The position numbers and the translations under genes are program-made. Positions 6,655-15,955 of a DNA stretch of 50,779 bases are shown here, piece by piece. The notes beneath the pieces were generated by a model. The model did not search any database and was not told the origin of the DNA. It was given only the letters and a program-made list of their open reading frames with translations. The stretch spans positions 1-50,779 of the forward strand of contig DAHXUN010000011.1 in NCBI GenBank assembly GCA_027386095.1, in the 5' to 3' direction. The stretch is from Nitrososphaerota archaeon (GTDB lineage: Archaea > Thermoproteota > Nitrososphaeria > Nitrososphaerales > UBA183). Position 1 is the first letter of the stretch. The number at the start of each line of letters is the position of its first letter.

Positions 6655-9483
6655 TCACTCCAGGAAGAACGCTGGCTTTGTGGGTAGCGCGTCCTTCGCC
6701 CTGTTGGCCGGGTCGTGAGTCTGCTTCCCACTCTTTTGGACCACCACATCGATGCCGAGCTCTTTCGCCATGAACTCGGAGGCCTCGGAGAGGGACTTGA
6801 ACTCGTCGAACCCCCTGCTTGAGACGACCTCGCTGAGGAGGTCGTCCCCCAGCTCGTAGGCCAGTTTGAAGACCCTGTCGGGTTGGATCTTCGTCGAGGC
6901 GTACTTCTTCAGCACCTGGCCGATGTTCCCCTTGTTCTGCTTGGCCGCCGTCAGCTCCACGAAGAGGGCCTTCGCTTCGTCGGAGCAGACGTAGACGTTG
7001 AGCTTCGACCGGGACCCCTTGACCACCTTCAACACGTTGCGCGCGTCTTCGATGACCCTCCCGAGGACCGCTTCGGCCAGGACAGCTTCGTCGTCCACTG
7101 GGAAGTCGCTCTGGGACGGCCAGTCCGCCTGGCAGACCAGCCCCTTCCCTCCCAGCTCCCGGTTCAGCTCCTCTGCCATGAACGGCGTGAATGGGGACAT
7201 CATCCTCGCCCAGGCGTTGAACACTTCGGTGAGCGTCTGGCGCCGCGGTCTTCCTGCCCTTCGTAGGTAGTACCGCAGGTCGTTCCAGACGTCCAGGAAG
7301 ACGGTGGCGGATGCGCGCCGCATCCTGAGCTCCTCCATCGCCTCGGAGGCGACGGCGATCCGTCCACTGAACGAAGAGACCAACCACGAGTCCAGCCTTT
7401 CCTCCTTGCGGTCTGTCGCCAACCTCAGGGTCTTCCTGACGAAGGGGATCACGGACTCCACCTTGTCTTTCGCATCCATGGCCGCCCTGTCCCTCCAGTC
7501 TGCGTCATCCATGCCGTCCGCGGTCAGCGCCAGGGCCAGGCGGAACGCGTCGGCGCCGTACTTCTCCTTGGCCCCTTCCCATGTGACGAAGTTCCCCTTG
7601 GTCTTGCTCATCCTCTTGCCTTCGATGGTTATCATGCCGTTGATGCCGAACCCTCGGGGCCAATCTTTCTCTGGGAAGAGGGCAGCGTGGTGGAAGGCGA
7701 AGAAAGTCAGATGGTTCGGGATGAGGTCCTTCCCTGAGTTGCGCAGGTCAACCGGGTACCAGTAGACGAACTCGGCCCTCATATCCCTCAAGACCCTCTC
7801 CGAGACACGGACAGCCTTGGCAAGGCTAGCGGGGTTCCCCTTGCCCAGGAGGACGTAGTCCAGTACCTCGGGGGTGAGGCTGTCGGGCGCGACCTTCTCC
7901 AGGTTGACGAACTTGCTTATGCAGTAGTAGGCCATATAGATGGTGGAGTCGCTCAAGGTCTCGACCAGCCAGTCCTTGTCCCAGGGGAGCCTCGTCCCCA
8001 TCCCGGAGCGCCTCGCACACGGCCAATCCTTCAGCCACTCGATGGTGGAGTAGAACAGCTGCCTGGCTTCTTCTGGATAGACGTCCGCCCGATCTATGAC
8101 CAGCTTCGCCTTGGCCTTCCACTCCGGGTTGGAGTAGTTCAGGAACCACTGGTTCTCGAGGATTTTGACATAGCACCTGGTACCGCAGCGGCAGACGACC
8201 TTCTCAGGGAGCTCGAACATCTTTGCGAGCCTCTCTGTCTTGGCGATGAGTTCCACGGCCTTGTCCTTCGCCTCGGGGACCGTCAGGTGGGCGAGGGGGC
8301 CGGAGCTCTGGCTGAGCACCCCCCTGTGGAACTCGGCGCTGTAAATCTCCTGGGTTGCAGCGTCCAGATTCGGATCCACCGAGTCCCTTATGTTCAGTTT
8401 CCTGATCACGTCTTCGGCGGGAATCTTAGAGTATCCCGGCAGGGAGAGGATAGGTATAGGGGCGATCTTGTCGGCTTCTTCTTTGACCTGTCGCCCCACG
8501 TGGACCCTTCCTTCCTGGATGTCCCTGAGCGCCATCAGGTCGTAGGGGGCGTGGGCCGGGACGCTGTAGACCACCCCGGTGGCCAGCGACGGGTCGACGA
8601 ACCTGCCCGGGAAGACTGGGAGCGACTTCCCGGTGAGCGGAGCCATCGCGTATCTTCCCACCAAATCTGAGCCCTTGAACTCGCGGATTGGGACGACGCT
8701 GTGCTTCTGCTCGGAGAGCTTGGACAGGGACGCGGAGCTGACTATCCAGAGCTCCCCGTCGACGCGGGCCTCGCTGTAATCGGCGTCAGGGTTGACCCAG
8801 ACGTTGGTCGCCCCGTAGATTGTCTCCGGCCGCAACGTCGCGGCGACCAGGGCGAACTCGCCGAGGTGGAACTTGATCAGGTTGAACTCTGCGGGGGAGA
8901 CCCCTTCCCCCTCCATCCTGTCGTGGTCCCCGGTAGGGCTCTTGTCGAAGGGGCACCAGACCACCGGATGGGTCCCCTGGACGACATAGCCCAGCTCCCT
9001 CAGATGGAAGTATTGCCACTCCACGAACTTCCTGAAGGCCGGGTCGACGGTCCTGAACTCCCTTCTCCAGTCGATCGAGAAGCCTGTCTCCTTCATCACC
9101 CTTCGGCTCTGCTTCGTGTAGTAGGAGGCCAGATACTCCGGGTCGACGAACTTCGCGACCTCCTGTTCTGGGACGCGGTCGAGCTCCAAGAACGCCCTCT
9201 TGACGGCAGGGTCTCCCTCCCTGAGCCTCTTGCTCATCCCGACGATGGGCTGCCCTGTCCAGTGCCAGGCCCAGGGGAAGAGGACGTTGTACCCTTGGAG
9301 CCGCTTGAACCGCGAGTAGAACTCCAGGTGGCTCGCCGTGAAAGCGGTCCCCACGTGGACTGCGGCGTTCATGTATGGGAACGGGAAGGTCACGAAGACC
9401 TTCTTCTTCCCCGCCACGGGGTCCGGCTCGAAGGCGTGCTTCTCCTCCCATACCTTCAGCCAGTGCTTCTCTCGCGCCGACAT
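6655..9483 (-). CDS. leuS: Leucyl-tRNA synthetase (archaeal type)
   Basis: This class I synthetase of about 942 aa charges tRNA-Leu. FPFPYMNAAVHVGTAFTAS near residue 35 is the HIGH region and KRMSKTKGNF near residue 620 is the KMSKS loop. The CP1 editing domain lies between them (TLRPETIYGATN). The fourth HIGH position is threonine (HVGT), not histidine, which is unusual. Two starts are possible: ATG 9483, or TTG 9492, which would overlap the alaS stop as TTGA. I prefer the ATG. It follows alaS on the same strand, so the two synthetases are probably co-transcribed and translationally coupled. Confidence 0.96.
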   Translation of the reverse strand: MSAREKHWLKVWEEKHAFEPDPVAGKKKVFVTFPFPYMNAAVHVGTAFTASHLEFYSRFKRLQGYNVLFPWAWHWTGQPIVGMSKRLREGDPAVKRAFLELDRVPEQEVAKFVDPEYLASYYTKQSRRVMKETGFSIDWRREFRTVDPAFRKFVEWQYFHLRELGYVVQGTHPVVWCPFDKSPTGDHDRMEGEGVSPAEFNLIKFHLGEFALVAATLRPETIYGATNVWVNPDADYSEARVDGELWIVSSASLSKLSEQKHSVVPIREFKGSDLVGRYAMAPLTGKSLPVFPGRFVDPSLATGVVYSVPAHAPYDLMALRDIQEGRVHVGRQVKEEADKIAPIPILSLPGYSKIPAEDVIRKLNIRDSVDPNLDAATQEIYSAEFHRGVLSQSSGPLAHLTVPEAKDKAVELIAKTERLAKMFELPEKVVCRCGTRCYVKILENQWFLNYSNPEWKAKAKLVIDRADVYPEEARQLFYSTIEWLKDWPCARRSGMGTRLPWDKDWLVETLSDSTIYMAYYCISKFVNLEKVAPDSLTPEVLDYVLLGKGNPASLAKAVRVSERVLRDMRAEFVYWYPVDLRNSGKDLIPNHLTFFAFHHAALFPEKDWPRGFGINGMITIEGKRMSKTKGNFVTWEGAKEKYGADAFRLALALTADGMDDADWRDRAAMDAKDKVESVIPFVRKTLRLATDRKEERLDSWLVSSFSGRIAVASEAMEELRMRRASATVFLDVWNDLRYYLRRAGRPRRQTLTEVFNAWARMMSPFTPFMAEELNRELGGKGLVCQADWPSQSDFPVDDEAVLAEAVLGRVIEDARNVLKVVKGSRSKLNVYVCSDEAKALFVELTAAKQNKGNIGQVLKKYASTKIQPDRVFKLAYELGDDLLSEVVSSRGFDEFKSLSEASEFMAKELGIDVVVQKSGKQTHDPANRAKDALPTKPAFFLE

Positions 9484-9488
9484 GCCAC

Positions 9489-12218
9489 TCAACTCGTCGT
9501 GGGCGGAAGCAGCCCCTGGGCCAGGGATGCTGCCTCGTCCACCTTGCCTACGAGGGGGCCGCCACCCTGGGCGAACGACGGGGTGCCCCCTCCAGAGCCC
9601 CCGAGGGTCGGGGCCAGGCGCTTCACTATCTCAACGGCTGAGAAACCCGCCTTTGTGGCCGCATGGCCGGCGAAGCAGACGATCCGGGCGGACTTGCCTG
9701 TGGAGAAGACTGCCACATAGATCAGAGACGGCTCGGACGAGACGCTCCTTTGTCCCTGCGCAATTATCTGTTCCTCTCCCATGGGCGGGTTCTTGGAGAC
9801 GTAAAGCTTTGCCCCCCCCACTTCCTTCGCTTTGTCGGCCACCCCGGCGGAGGACATGTCGACTATGGTCTGTCCGAGGGCCTTCTCTCGGGCCCGGGAC
9901 TCTTCGAGGTCCCGCAGGATGCCCCTCGCCGCCTTGGGGAGGTTTTCCCTCTGGGTGTTCAGCACCGCGGAGAGTTCGCTCAGCTCCGAGTCCATCCTGT
10001 GCATGTACTCGATGGCTGCCTCCCCGGCGACGAACTCGAGCCGCTCCACCCCGTCCTGGACCCTCTCGGCCTTTGTGACCTTGATGAGCCCCACCTCGCC
10101 GGTGGAGCTTACGTGCGTCCCGCCGCACGCCTCTATGTCCCAGCCTCCTATGTCGACCACCCTGACGAGCTTGCCTGGGACCACGCCACCCTGGTATAGC
10201 CTGAAGCCATACTTCGACTCCGCTTCCTGCCTTGGCATGAATGTGTTGGTCACCTTCAGGTCCTTCCTCACTATGTCGTTGGCGAGGTCTTCGATCTTAT
10301 GCACCTGGGCGTCCGTCAGGTGCGCGAAGTGGGTAATGTCGATCCTGCCGTAGTCCTCCTCTTTGAACGCCGAGTGCTGCCACACCCAGGGACCAAGGAC
10401 CTCCCTCGAGGAGCCGTTCAGTATGTGGGTGGCGGTGTGGATCTGGGTGACCCGCCTCCTGCGCCTCTGGTCGACGTGGCAATCTATCCTGGACCCGGCG
10501 CGGGGCGCCTTCCCTTCGACCCTGTGGATGACGACGTCCCCGTACTTCTCGATGTCGACCACCTTCGCCCCCGCGATGGTCCCGCGGTCGGGCTCCTGGC
10601 CTCCGCCTCGGGGGTAGAATGCGGTCCGGTCCAGGACCACGTACTTTCCCTCGAACACCCTGACCACCTTTGCTGTGAAGTCGAATGGGACGTCGTCCTC
10701 GTAGTACCAGAGCTTAGTCGCCTTCAGCCCCCCGGTGTCGAACTGCATCTCAGGCTGCTCGAGCTGCCTGGCGAGGTGCCTGGCCTGCACCTTCTCATAG
10801 AACCCCTCGGGGGGGCTGACCTTGGCGCCCGCCTCCAGCAGCTGCTCGGGGGTGACGCCGTCCGAGTCGTAGAGCTTCACCAGGTCGTCAGTGGTGAGCT
10901 CCCTGGCATCGGCGGACAGCGAGGAGACGATTTTGGAGACCCTCTCCGACGAAGAGACGAACCTGGACTCTTCGACATCGAGGACCTCCTTGACGTCGGG
11001 GCCGTGGCCCTCGAGCTCCGGGTACATCCCCTTGAGTTGGGCGATGTGCCAGTCTATCAGGTCTGGGATCTGGAGCTTGAACCTGTAGTAGTTGATGAAG
11101 TTCCTCGCGCGCCTGTAGATCATCCTCAGGTTGTAGCCGCCCCCCGAGTTGCTCGGGAGCATCCCATCTGCCACTGCGAAGAGGAGTGTCCTCGTGTGGT
11201 CTGCGATCGCATACATGGCCTCCAGGGCGCCGAACTGCCCGGAAAGGGTCGAAGGCTCCACCCCCAGGGCCCTGGCAATCTTCGACTTCGCTTCGCCCAG
11301 GTTGCGGTAGTCGTCTAGGTTGATCTCCCCTGCCAGCGGAGCATAACGCCTGAACAGCTCTTCGTCATAGTCGACCCTGTTCTCCTCCTTCATCCTCTTG
11401 AGCACAGGCGAGAGGTACGCGTCGTAGGCCGTCGGAGTCCCCTGTGTCAGCCAGGTGAACCGCTCCAGGCCCGCCCCCATGTCTACTATGGGCTCCTTCA
11501 GGGGGACGTACTTCTCGGGGCTCCCTTCGAAGGCTGTGAAGACGGCGTTCCCTGTCTCTAGGCCTCGGACCTGGTACTCCAAGGAGTACCCGAAGGCCCC
11601 ATAGCCCAGCCAGACCTGTTCGTTGAATGAAATCTCTTCCCTGGGGATGCCGAAGACCTCGGTCAGGAGCTCGAAGTCGAGGTCGATGGTCCTGTCCTTC
11701 CAGTAGCCCTGCTTGTTCGCTATGGCTGTCTGGCCTACCATGCAGAAGGAGGTCCCGTGCCTGCCGCTGAGCCCCACTATCGGGACGTCGTTGAACCTCA
11801 GGCACATCTGGGGGACCACCAGGGGGTTGGCAGGAAGGGAAAAGACTACCTTGCCTCCCTCGACCCTCTGGAAGTCGATGATCGAGGCGACGGTGAAGTA
11901 GAGGTCGGGGCGCCAGCGGCTGACGACAGGATAGCGCTTCACTATGGCGTGCCCGTTCTTCTTGAAGAACGACTCGACGGCCTTCCAAGCATCGACGTAG
12001 CTCAGCTTCCTCGTGGTGGGGGGACGCCCGATGAAGGCGTAGGGGGAGCAGGGCTGGTCGTCGCACCTGGTCCTTTCCGGGCGCAGGGTCCAGAAGTGCT
12101 TGCCGCAGCTCTCGCACTTCTTCCTGACGAACCCTTCCCTCTTGAACAGGTCTACGACATAGTACTTCTTGTAGTCTGAGGAGAACTTGGCCTTCAGGGC
12201 CTGCTTCTTGTCGTTCAA
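9489..12218 (-). CDS. alaS: Alanyl-tRNA synthetase (archaeal type)
   Basis: This 909-aa class II synthetase charges tRNA-Ala and clears mischarged Ser and Gly. The N-terminal extension with a CESCGKHFW / RCDDQPC cysteine cluster is typical of archaeal AlaRS. The aminoacylation domain follows. The editing domain shows THTATHIL and ACGGTHVSSTG, the zinc-binding histidine and cysteine positions. The C-terminal region ends in a coiled-coil and a GGGTPSFAQGGG segment. The start is TTG 12218, preceded by a GGAG-like site. Gene order alaS-leuS with a 3-9 base junction supports one transcript. Confidence 0.97.
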   Translation of the reverse strand: MNDKKQALKAKFSSDYKKYYVVDLFKREGFVRKKCESCGKHFWTLRPERTRCDDQPCSPYAFIGRPPTTRKLSYVDAWKAVESFFKKNGHAIVKRYPVVSRWRPDLYFTVASIIDFQRVEGGKVVFSLPANPLVVPQMCLRFNDVPIVGLSGRHGTSFCMVGQTAIANKQGYWKDRTIDLDFELLTEVFGIPREEISFNEQVWLGYGAFGYSLEYQVRGLETGNAVFTAFEGSPEKYVPLKEPIVDMGAGLERFTWLTQGTPTAYDAYLSPVLKRMKEENRVDYDEELFRRYAPLAGEINLDDYRNLGEAKSKIARALGVEPSTLSGQFGALEAMYAIADHTRTLLFAVADGMLPSNSGGGYNLRMIYRRARNFINYYRFKLQIPDLIDWHIAQLKGMYPELEGHGPDVKEVLDVEESRFVSSSERVSKIVSSLSADARELTTDDLVKLYDSDGVTPEQLLEAGAKVSPPEGFYEKVQARHLARQLEQPEMQFDTGGLKATKLWYYEDDVPFDFTAKVVRVFEGKYVVLDRTAFYPRGGGQEPDRGTIAGAKVVDIEKYGDVVIHRVEGKAPRAGSRIDCHVDQRRRRRVTQIHTATHILNGSSREVLGPWVWQHSAFKEEDYGRIDITHFAHLTDAQVHKIEDLANDIVRKDLKVTNTFMPRQEAESKYGFRLYQGGVVPGKLVRVVDIGGWDIEACGGTHVSSTGEVGLIKVTKAERVQDGVERLEFVAGEAAIEYMHRMDSELSELSAVLNTQRENLPKAARGILRDLEESRAREKALGQTIVDMSSAGVADKAKEVGGAKLYVSKNPPMGEEQIIAQGQRSVSSEPSLIYVAVFSTGKSARIVCFAGHAATKAGFSAVEIVKRLAPTLGGSGGGTPSFAQGGGPLVGKVDEAASLAQGLLPPTTS

Positions 12219-12322
12219 GGGTGGTGCTCCACTGTCTTTTCACAAGTCCCCATCCCTGAGTAGATAAACTATGGACGCGGAATCGGGAGAAGGCTCGACG
12301 AAGAGGCGGGCGGCTTCCTTCC

Positions 12323-12819
12323 ATGGGCCCTGAGGCCACCGTGAGGGAGGCGAGGGGAGACGAGATCGCCCTGGCGGGGCGGCTTTCCGTGGAAGAGCTC
12401 CCCGACGAGCTGAAGGAGTACGAGTGGGCCGGGACGGAGGAGGCCGAGGAGGCGTCCGCCAGGTCGATGGAAGGGCGCTTCAGGAGGGATGGGAACGCGG
12501 CGTACGTACCAGAGGTCGCGGGGGGGCGGGGGGTCTCCAGGTACGTCTGGTTCGAAGGGTCCGACAGGCCGTTCAGCCAGATGAAGGTCGGCTTGATCTA
12601 CGGCATCCAGGTCATCCCTTCGCACAGGAGGAAGGGACGGGGGCGCTCCTGAGGCAGGCCCTCGGAGCGAGCAGGAGGATGAGGTCCGGGCTCGCGGGGC
12701 TCATGGTGAGGTCGAAGAACAGGGCAGCGTATTCGCTCTACGAGAAGCTCGGGCTCTACCCAGAGTATGTGGTGATGACCGGGGAAGAGTCGGGTCTCCT
12801 TACAGATTCAAACTCTTAA
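12323..12819 (+). pseudogene. GNAT-family N-acetyltransferase interrupted by a frameshift
   Basis: ATG 12323 starts a GNAT fold: ATVREARGDEIALAGRLS is the first strand and helix, and [17 protein letters not shown] is the acetyl-CoA-binding core. The frame stops at 12650 just after RRKGRGRS. The next frame continues with [14 protein letters not shown] and [19 protein letters not shown], the conserved end of the fold, and stops at 12819. One extra G in the G run near 12639-12643 would restore a single protein of about 165 aa. This is either a true disruption or a sequencing or assembly error in a homopolymer. Its stop overlaps the TATA element of the ribosomal P1 gene. Confidence 0.82.
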
Positions 12820-12839
12820 ATACGGAACCAAGGTCGCCT

Positions 12840-12854
12840 GTCCGCGAACTAAAG
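12840..12854 (+). repeat. 15-bp direct repeat, copy 1, abutting the P1 start codon
   Basis: GTCCGCGAACTAAAG ends exactly one base before the ATG of the ribosomal P1 gene. An identical copy lies at 13321-13335 on the same strand, beyond the end of the gene. Confidence 0.85.
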
Positions 12855-13157
12855 ATGGAGTACGTTTACGCAGCTCTCCTGCTTCACAAGCTGGGGAAGC
12901 CGGTCAACGAAGAGAACCTGACAAGCGTGGTAAAGGCTACCGGTGCGACCCCCGACGAAGTGAAGATCAAGGCACTGGCTTCTGCCCTCGGCGAGGTGAA
13001 CATCGACGAAGCGCTGAAGAACGCGTCGACGATGGCTGCAGCCCCTGTGGCCGCCCCAGCGCCGGGCACACCAGCAGCGAAGGCGGAAGAGAAGCCGAAG
13101 GAAGAGGAGAAGAAGGAAGAAGAGGCTCTACAGGGTCTCGCTTCACTCTTCGGGTGA
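12855..13157 (+). CDS. rpl12: Ribosomal protein P1 (archaeal L12)
   Basis: This 100-aa acidic stalk protein recruits translation factors to the ribosome. [20 protein letters not shown] is the dimerisation helix set. An alanine/proline hinge ([15 protein letters not shown]) and a charged KEEEKKEEE stretch follow. The C-terminal [10 protein letters not shown] is the conserved factor-binding tail. A TATA element ACTCTTAAATAC lies at 12811-12822. In most archaea this gene follows L10 in the same direction. Here it is on the opposite strand and converges on the L10 gene. Identical 15-bp repeats flank it. Confidence 0.97.
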   Translation: MEYVYAALLLHKLGKPVNEENLTSVVKATGATPDEVKIKALASALGEVNIDEALKNASTMAAAPVAAPAPGTPAAKAEEKPKEEEKKEEEALQGLASLFG

Positions 13158-13320
13158 GTCGGATACCATTCCTGTCCTATCTGTCTCAGCGATAGCTGTG
13201 CCGCAGCACGGACGCGACACGTCTGTCTGAGGTCTGTCCCAGCCTGCGCGATGGGAGGATACGTGACAGTGGCTTTGGGTAGCGCTGCCAGGTGAAGCAA
13301 CTGTCCGCGGAGGATGTTTG

Positions 13321-13335
13321 GTCCGCGAACTAAAG
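13321..13335 (+). repeat. 15-bp direct repeat, copy 2, between P1 and L10 genes
   Basis: GTCCGCGAACTAAAG is repeated exactly as at 12840-12854 but no start codon follows. Just before it, GCGGA and TCCGC (about 13307-13326) can pair around a 10-base loop. The stretch 13158-13361 otherwise shows no gene. Confidence 0.85.
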
Positions 13336-13361
13336 GCGACCTGCCACAGGAAAGGGTAGAC

Positions 13362-14234
13362 CTACTTCAGCCCCTTTTCCTTGGCCATGGCTTCCAAGGC
13401 CGCAGCTTCCGCCTCCGCCCGCCCGAATATAATCGGGGCGGTCTCCTTGTCGAGGAGACATGCCTCTACCTGGACGCTCAGGGCCTCTCTGTAGGCCTTC
13501 GTGAGTATGTCCGGCGCGGTCTCCTTGGTGACGTAGCCGATGACGATTGCCAAGCCCTTGGAGGAGGCGTAGGCGTCGAGGATGCTTTTCCTGTACTCGT
13601 CTAGGTTGATCGCGACCACGTCCCCCTCGTATATCAGCCCATTCTCATAGGCGAGTGCGATGGCAAGGCCTGCACGTATCGGTTTGATGTTCAGCTTGGA
13701 GAGGAGGCTGGCGAGTTTGGGGGTGATCTCAGCCCCCTTCTTCACCGCAACAGAGTCCTTGTTGACCCAGATGCTCCCCCCTTCGATCTTGGTTTGGATG
13801 CCCGCTTCTCGGAACTCGCTCAGGACCGGGCCTGCGGGGAGGCTGGTGTTCCCCGCGGGGACGATGATATCGTCGGGGGCCTTGTCGCCGGCCCTGGCCG
13901 CGAGGTAGACCTTGTTCTTGTCGAGGACGAGGAAGAGCTTGAAGGGGTCGTGGGTCGAAAAGATGAGCGCGTTCTGCCCCGTGAGGTGAGACAGGAGTTG
14001 GTCCGCGTTCTTGATCCCTGCCTTCTGGAGGCCTCGTATGGCCAGCTTGTTCTTGACGACAAAGACCTCGGCGTTCTGCCTCAGAGCCTTGCGCACGGCC
14101 ATGAGCTGGCTAGCCCTCACCTTCGAGAGGCTTGTCACAGCCAAGACAGGGTACTTCCTGGCGAGCGTGGCCACGTGTTCGACGGCCTCCACCTTCTTGG
14201 GGTTGGGTCGATGGACCTGAACTGTCTCGCTCAA
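13362..14234 (-). CDS. rpl10: Ribosomal protein L10 (P0)
   Basis: This 290-aa protein anchors the P1 stalk to 23S rRNA. The rRNA-binding domain includes SLSKVRASQLMAVRKALR and KNKLAIRGL. The archaeal insertion and two-strand domain follow (GNTSLPAGPVLSEFREAGI). The C-terminal helices that bind P1 dimers reach AEAEAAALEAMAKEKGLK. The protein lacks the charged tail LFG seen in many P0 proteins. TTG 14234 starts directly after the TAG stop of L1, so translation is coupled. It is the last gene of the secE-spt5-L11-L1-L10 operon. Confidence 0.97.
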   Translation of the reverse strand: MSETVQVHRPNPKKVEAVEHVATLARKYPVLAVTSLSKVRASQLMAVRKALRQNAEVFVVKNKLAIRGLQKAGIKNADQLLSHLTGQNALIFSTHDPFKLFLVLDKNKVYLAARAGDKAPDDIIVPAGNTSLPAGPVLSEFREAGIQTKIEGGSIWVNKDSVAVKKGAEITPKLASLLSKLNIKPIRAGLAIALAYENGLIYEGDVVAINLDEYRKSILDAYASSKGLAIVIGYVTKETAPDILTKAYREALSVQVEACLLDKETAPIIFGRAEAEAAALEAMAKEKGLK

Positions 14235-14885
14235 CTAGTCCACCGCCTGTTTCGCTGGCTTCCCCATGGTCGTCTTTACCATGACCGTCTTGATGTTCCT
14301 ATCGCCGTTGGGGAGCTTCTTGGACACCACGTTGACTACAGCAAGTATGTTCTCCGTCAGGTCTGCCTCCGAGAGCTGGCTGTCCCCCACCTTGGCCATC
14401 ACCCCCAGCGAGCCTCTGCTCCTGACCCTTATCGCCGTCCTCATCCTCTTGATCATGTCCTCGATCGGGGAGTTCGGGGGGACCGGCGACGGTATCTTCC
14501 CCTTGGGGCCTAGCGCCTGCCCCAGGACCTTGCCGACCCTCGGCATGAGGGCCGTGTCCGCTAGGAAGAAGTCATAGGACCTGGCGAGCTTCTTGGCGTC
14601 CCTCTTGCTCCCTCCGTAGTTTTCCAGCTGGGCCGCGTCCAGTACGAGGTTCGCTTTGGAGTTCTTGGCCCTGACCGCTAGGTCCCCCGAGCCTATGAAA
14701 CAGACTCTGGCCTGCTTCGTGGTCGGGTGTGGGAGGTAGACAATCTCGTTTATGTTCAGGTCGGTCTTCTTCGGGTCTACTTCCTTCAGCGAAATCAGTA
14801 CTTCGACAGACTGGGTGAACTTCGTCTCCTTGGACTGGCCTTTACCCTTCTTGACCAGTTCCGCGAGCTGCTGGTTCGAGAGCAC
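14235..14885 (-). CDS. rpl1: Ribosomal protein L1
   Basis: This 216-aa protein binds the L1 stalk of 23S rRNA. Recognisable blocks are KFTQSVEVLISLKEVDPKK, DFFLADTALMPRVGKVLG and LGPKGKIPSPVPP. The start is GTG 14885. It stands between L11 and L10 in the usual archaeal order. In other archaea L1 represses its own operon by binding the mRNA; no such site was identified here. Confidence 0.97.
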   Translation of the reverse strand: MLSNQQLAELVKKGKGQSKETKFTQSVEVLISLKEVDPKKTDLNINEIVYLPHPTTKQARVCFIGSGDLAVRAKNSKANLVLDAAQLENYGGSKRDAKKLARSYDFFLADTALMPRVGKVLGQALGPKGKIPSPVPPNSPIEDMIKRMRTAIRVRSRGSLGVMAKVGDSQLSEADLTENILAVVNVVSKKLPNGDRNIKTVMVKTTMGKPAKQAVD

Positions 14886-14943
14886 GCACTATTCACGAAT
14901 TCCTTGCCGAGCCCCCGAACACCGGATAAAAGCCTTCTGCCCG

Positions 14944-15426
14944 TCACTGGAACTTTGAGTCCCACTTGCCATCGTCGATCTCTTTCATGAACTCCCTGGG
15001 GTCCTTCCCTTCTATCTTGACCCCCATGCTTACGCAGCTCCCCACCACCTCCTTCGCCGCGGACCTGACCGTCGCCGCGTAGGACCCGGCGATCTTGCTC
15101 CGGGCGATCGTGACGACCTTGTCGATGGTGAGCTCCCCGACGAACTCCAGGTTGGGCTTGCCTGACCCCTTTGGGATCCCCGACTCTTTGGCCACGAGGG
15201 CAGATGTTGTAGGCGTCCCTACGGATATGGTGAACTGCTTGGTCTCCTTGTCTACCTCCACCTTCACTGGGACCCTCATCCCCTTGAAGTCTCCTGTCTG
15301 CTTGTTGATCTCGTTGACTATGCCCAGGACGTTTACCCCCAGGGGACCCAGCGCAGGGCCGAGCGGGGGGCCGGCGCTCGCCTCCCCTCCTGTTACCAGG
15401 ACGTTGATGACCTGTTTTTCACTCAA
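14944..15426 (-). CDS. rpl11: Ribosomal protein L11
   Basis: This 160-aa protein forms the GTPase-associated centre with 23S rRNA. The N-terminal motif is ASAGPPLGPALGPLGVN. The C-terminal rRNA-binding part includes KSKIAGSYAATVRS-like helices and VVGSCVSMGVKIEG. The start is TTG 15426, 6 bases after the stop of the spt5 gene. It belongs to the secE-spt5-L11-L1-L10 operon. Confidence 0.97.
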   Translation of the reverse strand: MSEKQVINVLVTGGEASAGPPLGPALGPLGVNVLGIVNEINKQTGDFKGMRVPVKVEVDKETKQFTISVGTPTTSALVAKESGIPKGSGKPNLEFVGELTIDKVVTIARSKIAGSYAATVRSAAKEVVGSCVSMGVKIEGKDPREFMKEIDDGKWDSKFQ

Positions 15427-15432
15427 TCAGAC

Positions 15433-15918
15433 TCACTTCTGCTCCGGTTTGGCCCTAGCGACGAGCTTGGCATAAGCTGCGTCGATCGTGATGGGCATCG
15501 CGAAGGCCGTATCCAGCAGAGCGACGGTGATCTCCTGCTTTTCCTTCTCCACCCTCGAAATCTTCGCTCTCATCCCCTTGAACGGCCCTGCGACAATTTC
15601 GATGGTGTCCTCGTTGTTCAGCTCCGCCACCATCGACTTCGTGACCAGGAACTTTTCGATGTCGGAGTACTGCATCATTCCTGGGATCTTGCTCCTGACG
15701 TGCTTGAACCCCTGTATGCTCTCGTCGACCACCTGGCTGTTTGGCGCCTCGAAGAGGACATACCCCTTCCAGGTGTCGAGCGCCAACACAGAGTAGATGG
15801 GCTTCCCCTTCTGGACAGCCCTGTTGGCCACGAAGGTCGCCACTGTCCTTTCCTGACCCCCGGTGGTCTTGACCGGGAAGATGGAGCTGTTCCTCTCGTG
15901 CTCGCTCGTATCCGACAA
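15433..15918 (-). CDS. spt5: Transcription elongation factor Spt5
   Basis: This 161-aa protein is the archaeal NusG/Spt5, which holds the RNA polymerase clamp closed. The NGN domain covers residues about 15-105 (TVATFVANRAVQKG, GYVLFEAPNSQVVDESI). The KOW domain follows (EIVAGPFKGMRAKISRV). The start is TTG 15918. Its position after secE and before L11 is the conserved archaeal order. Confidence 0.96.
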   Translation of the reverse strand: MSDTSEHERNSSIFPVKTTGGQERTVATFVANRAVQKGKPIYSVLALDTWKGYVLFEAPNSQVVDESIQGFKHVRSKIPGMMQYSDIEKFLVTKSMVAELNNEDTIEIVAGPFKGMRAKISRVEKEKQEITVALLDTAFAMPITIDAAYAKLVARAKPEQK

Positions 15919-15955
15919 GATGAAAAAAGCCCGAGTTTCGTTGGCTAAATAACCT

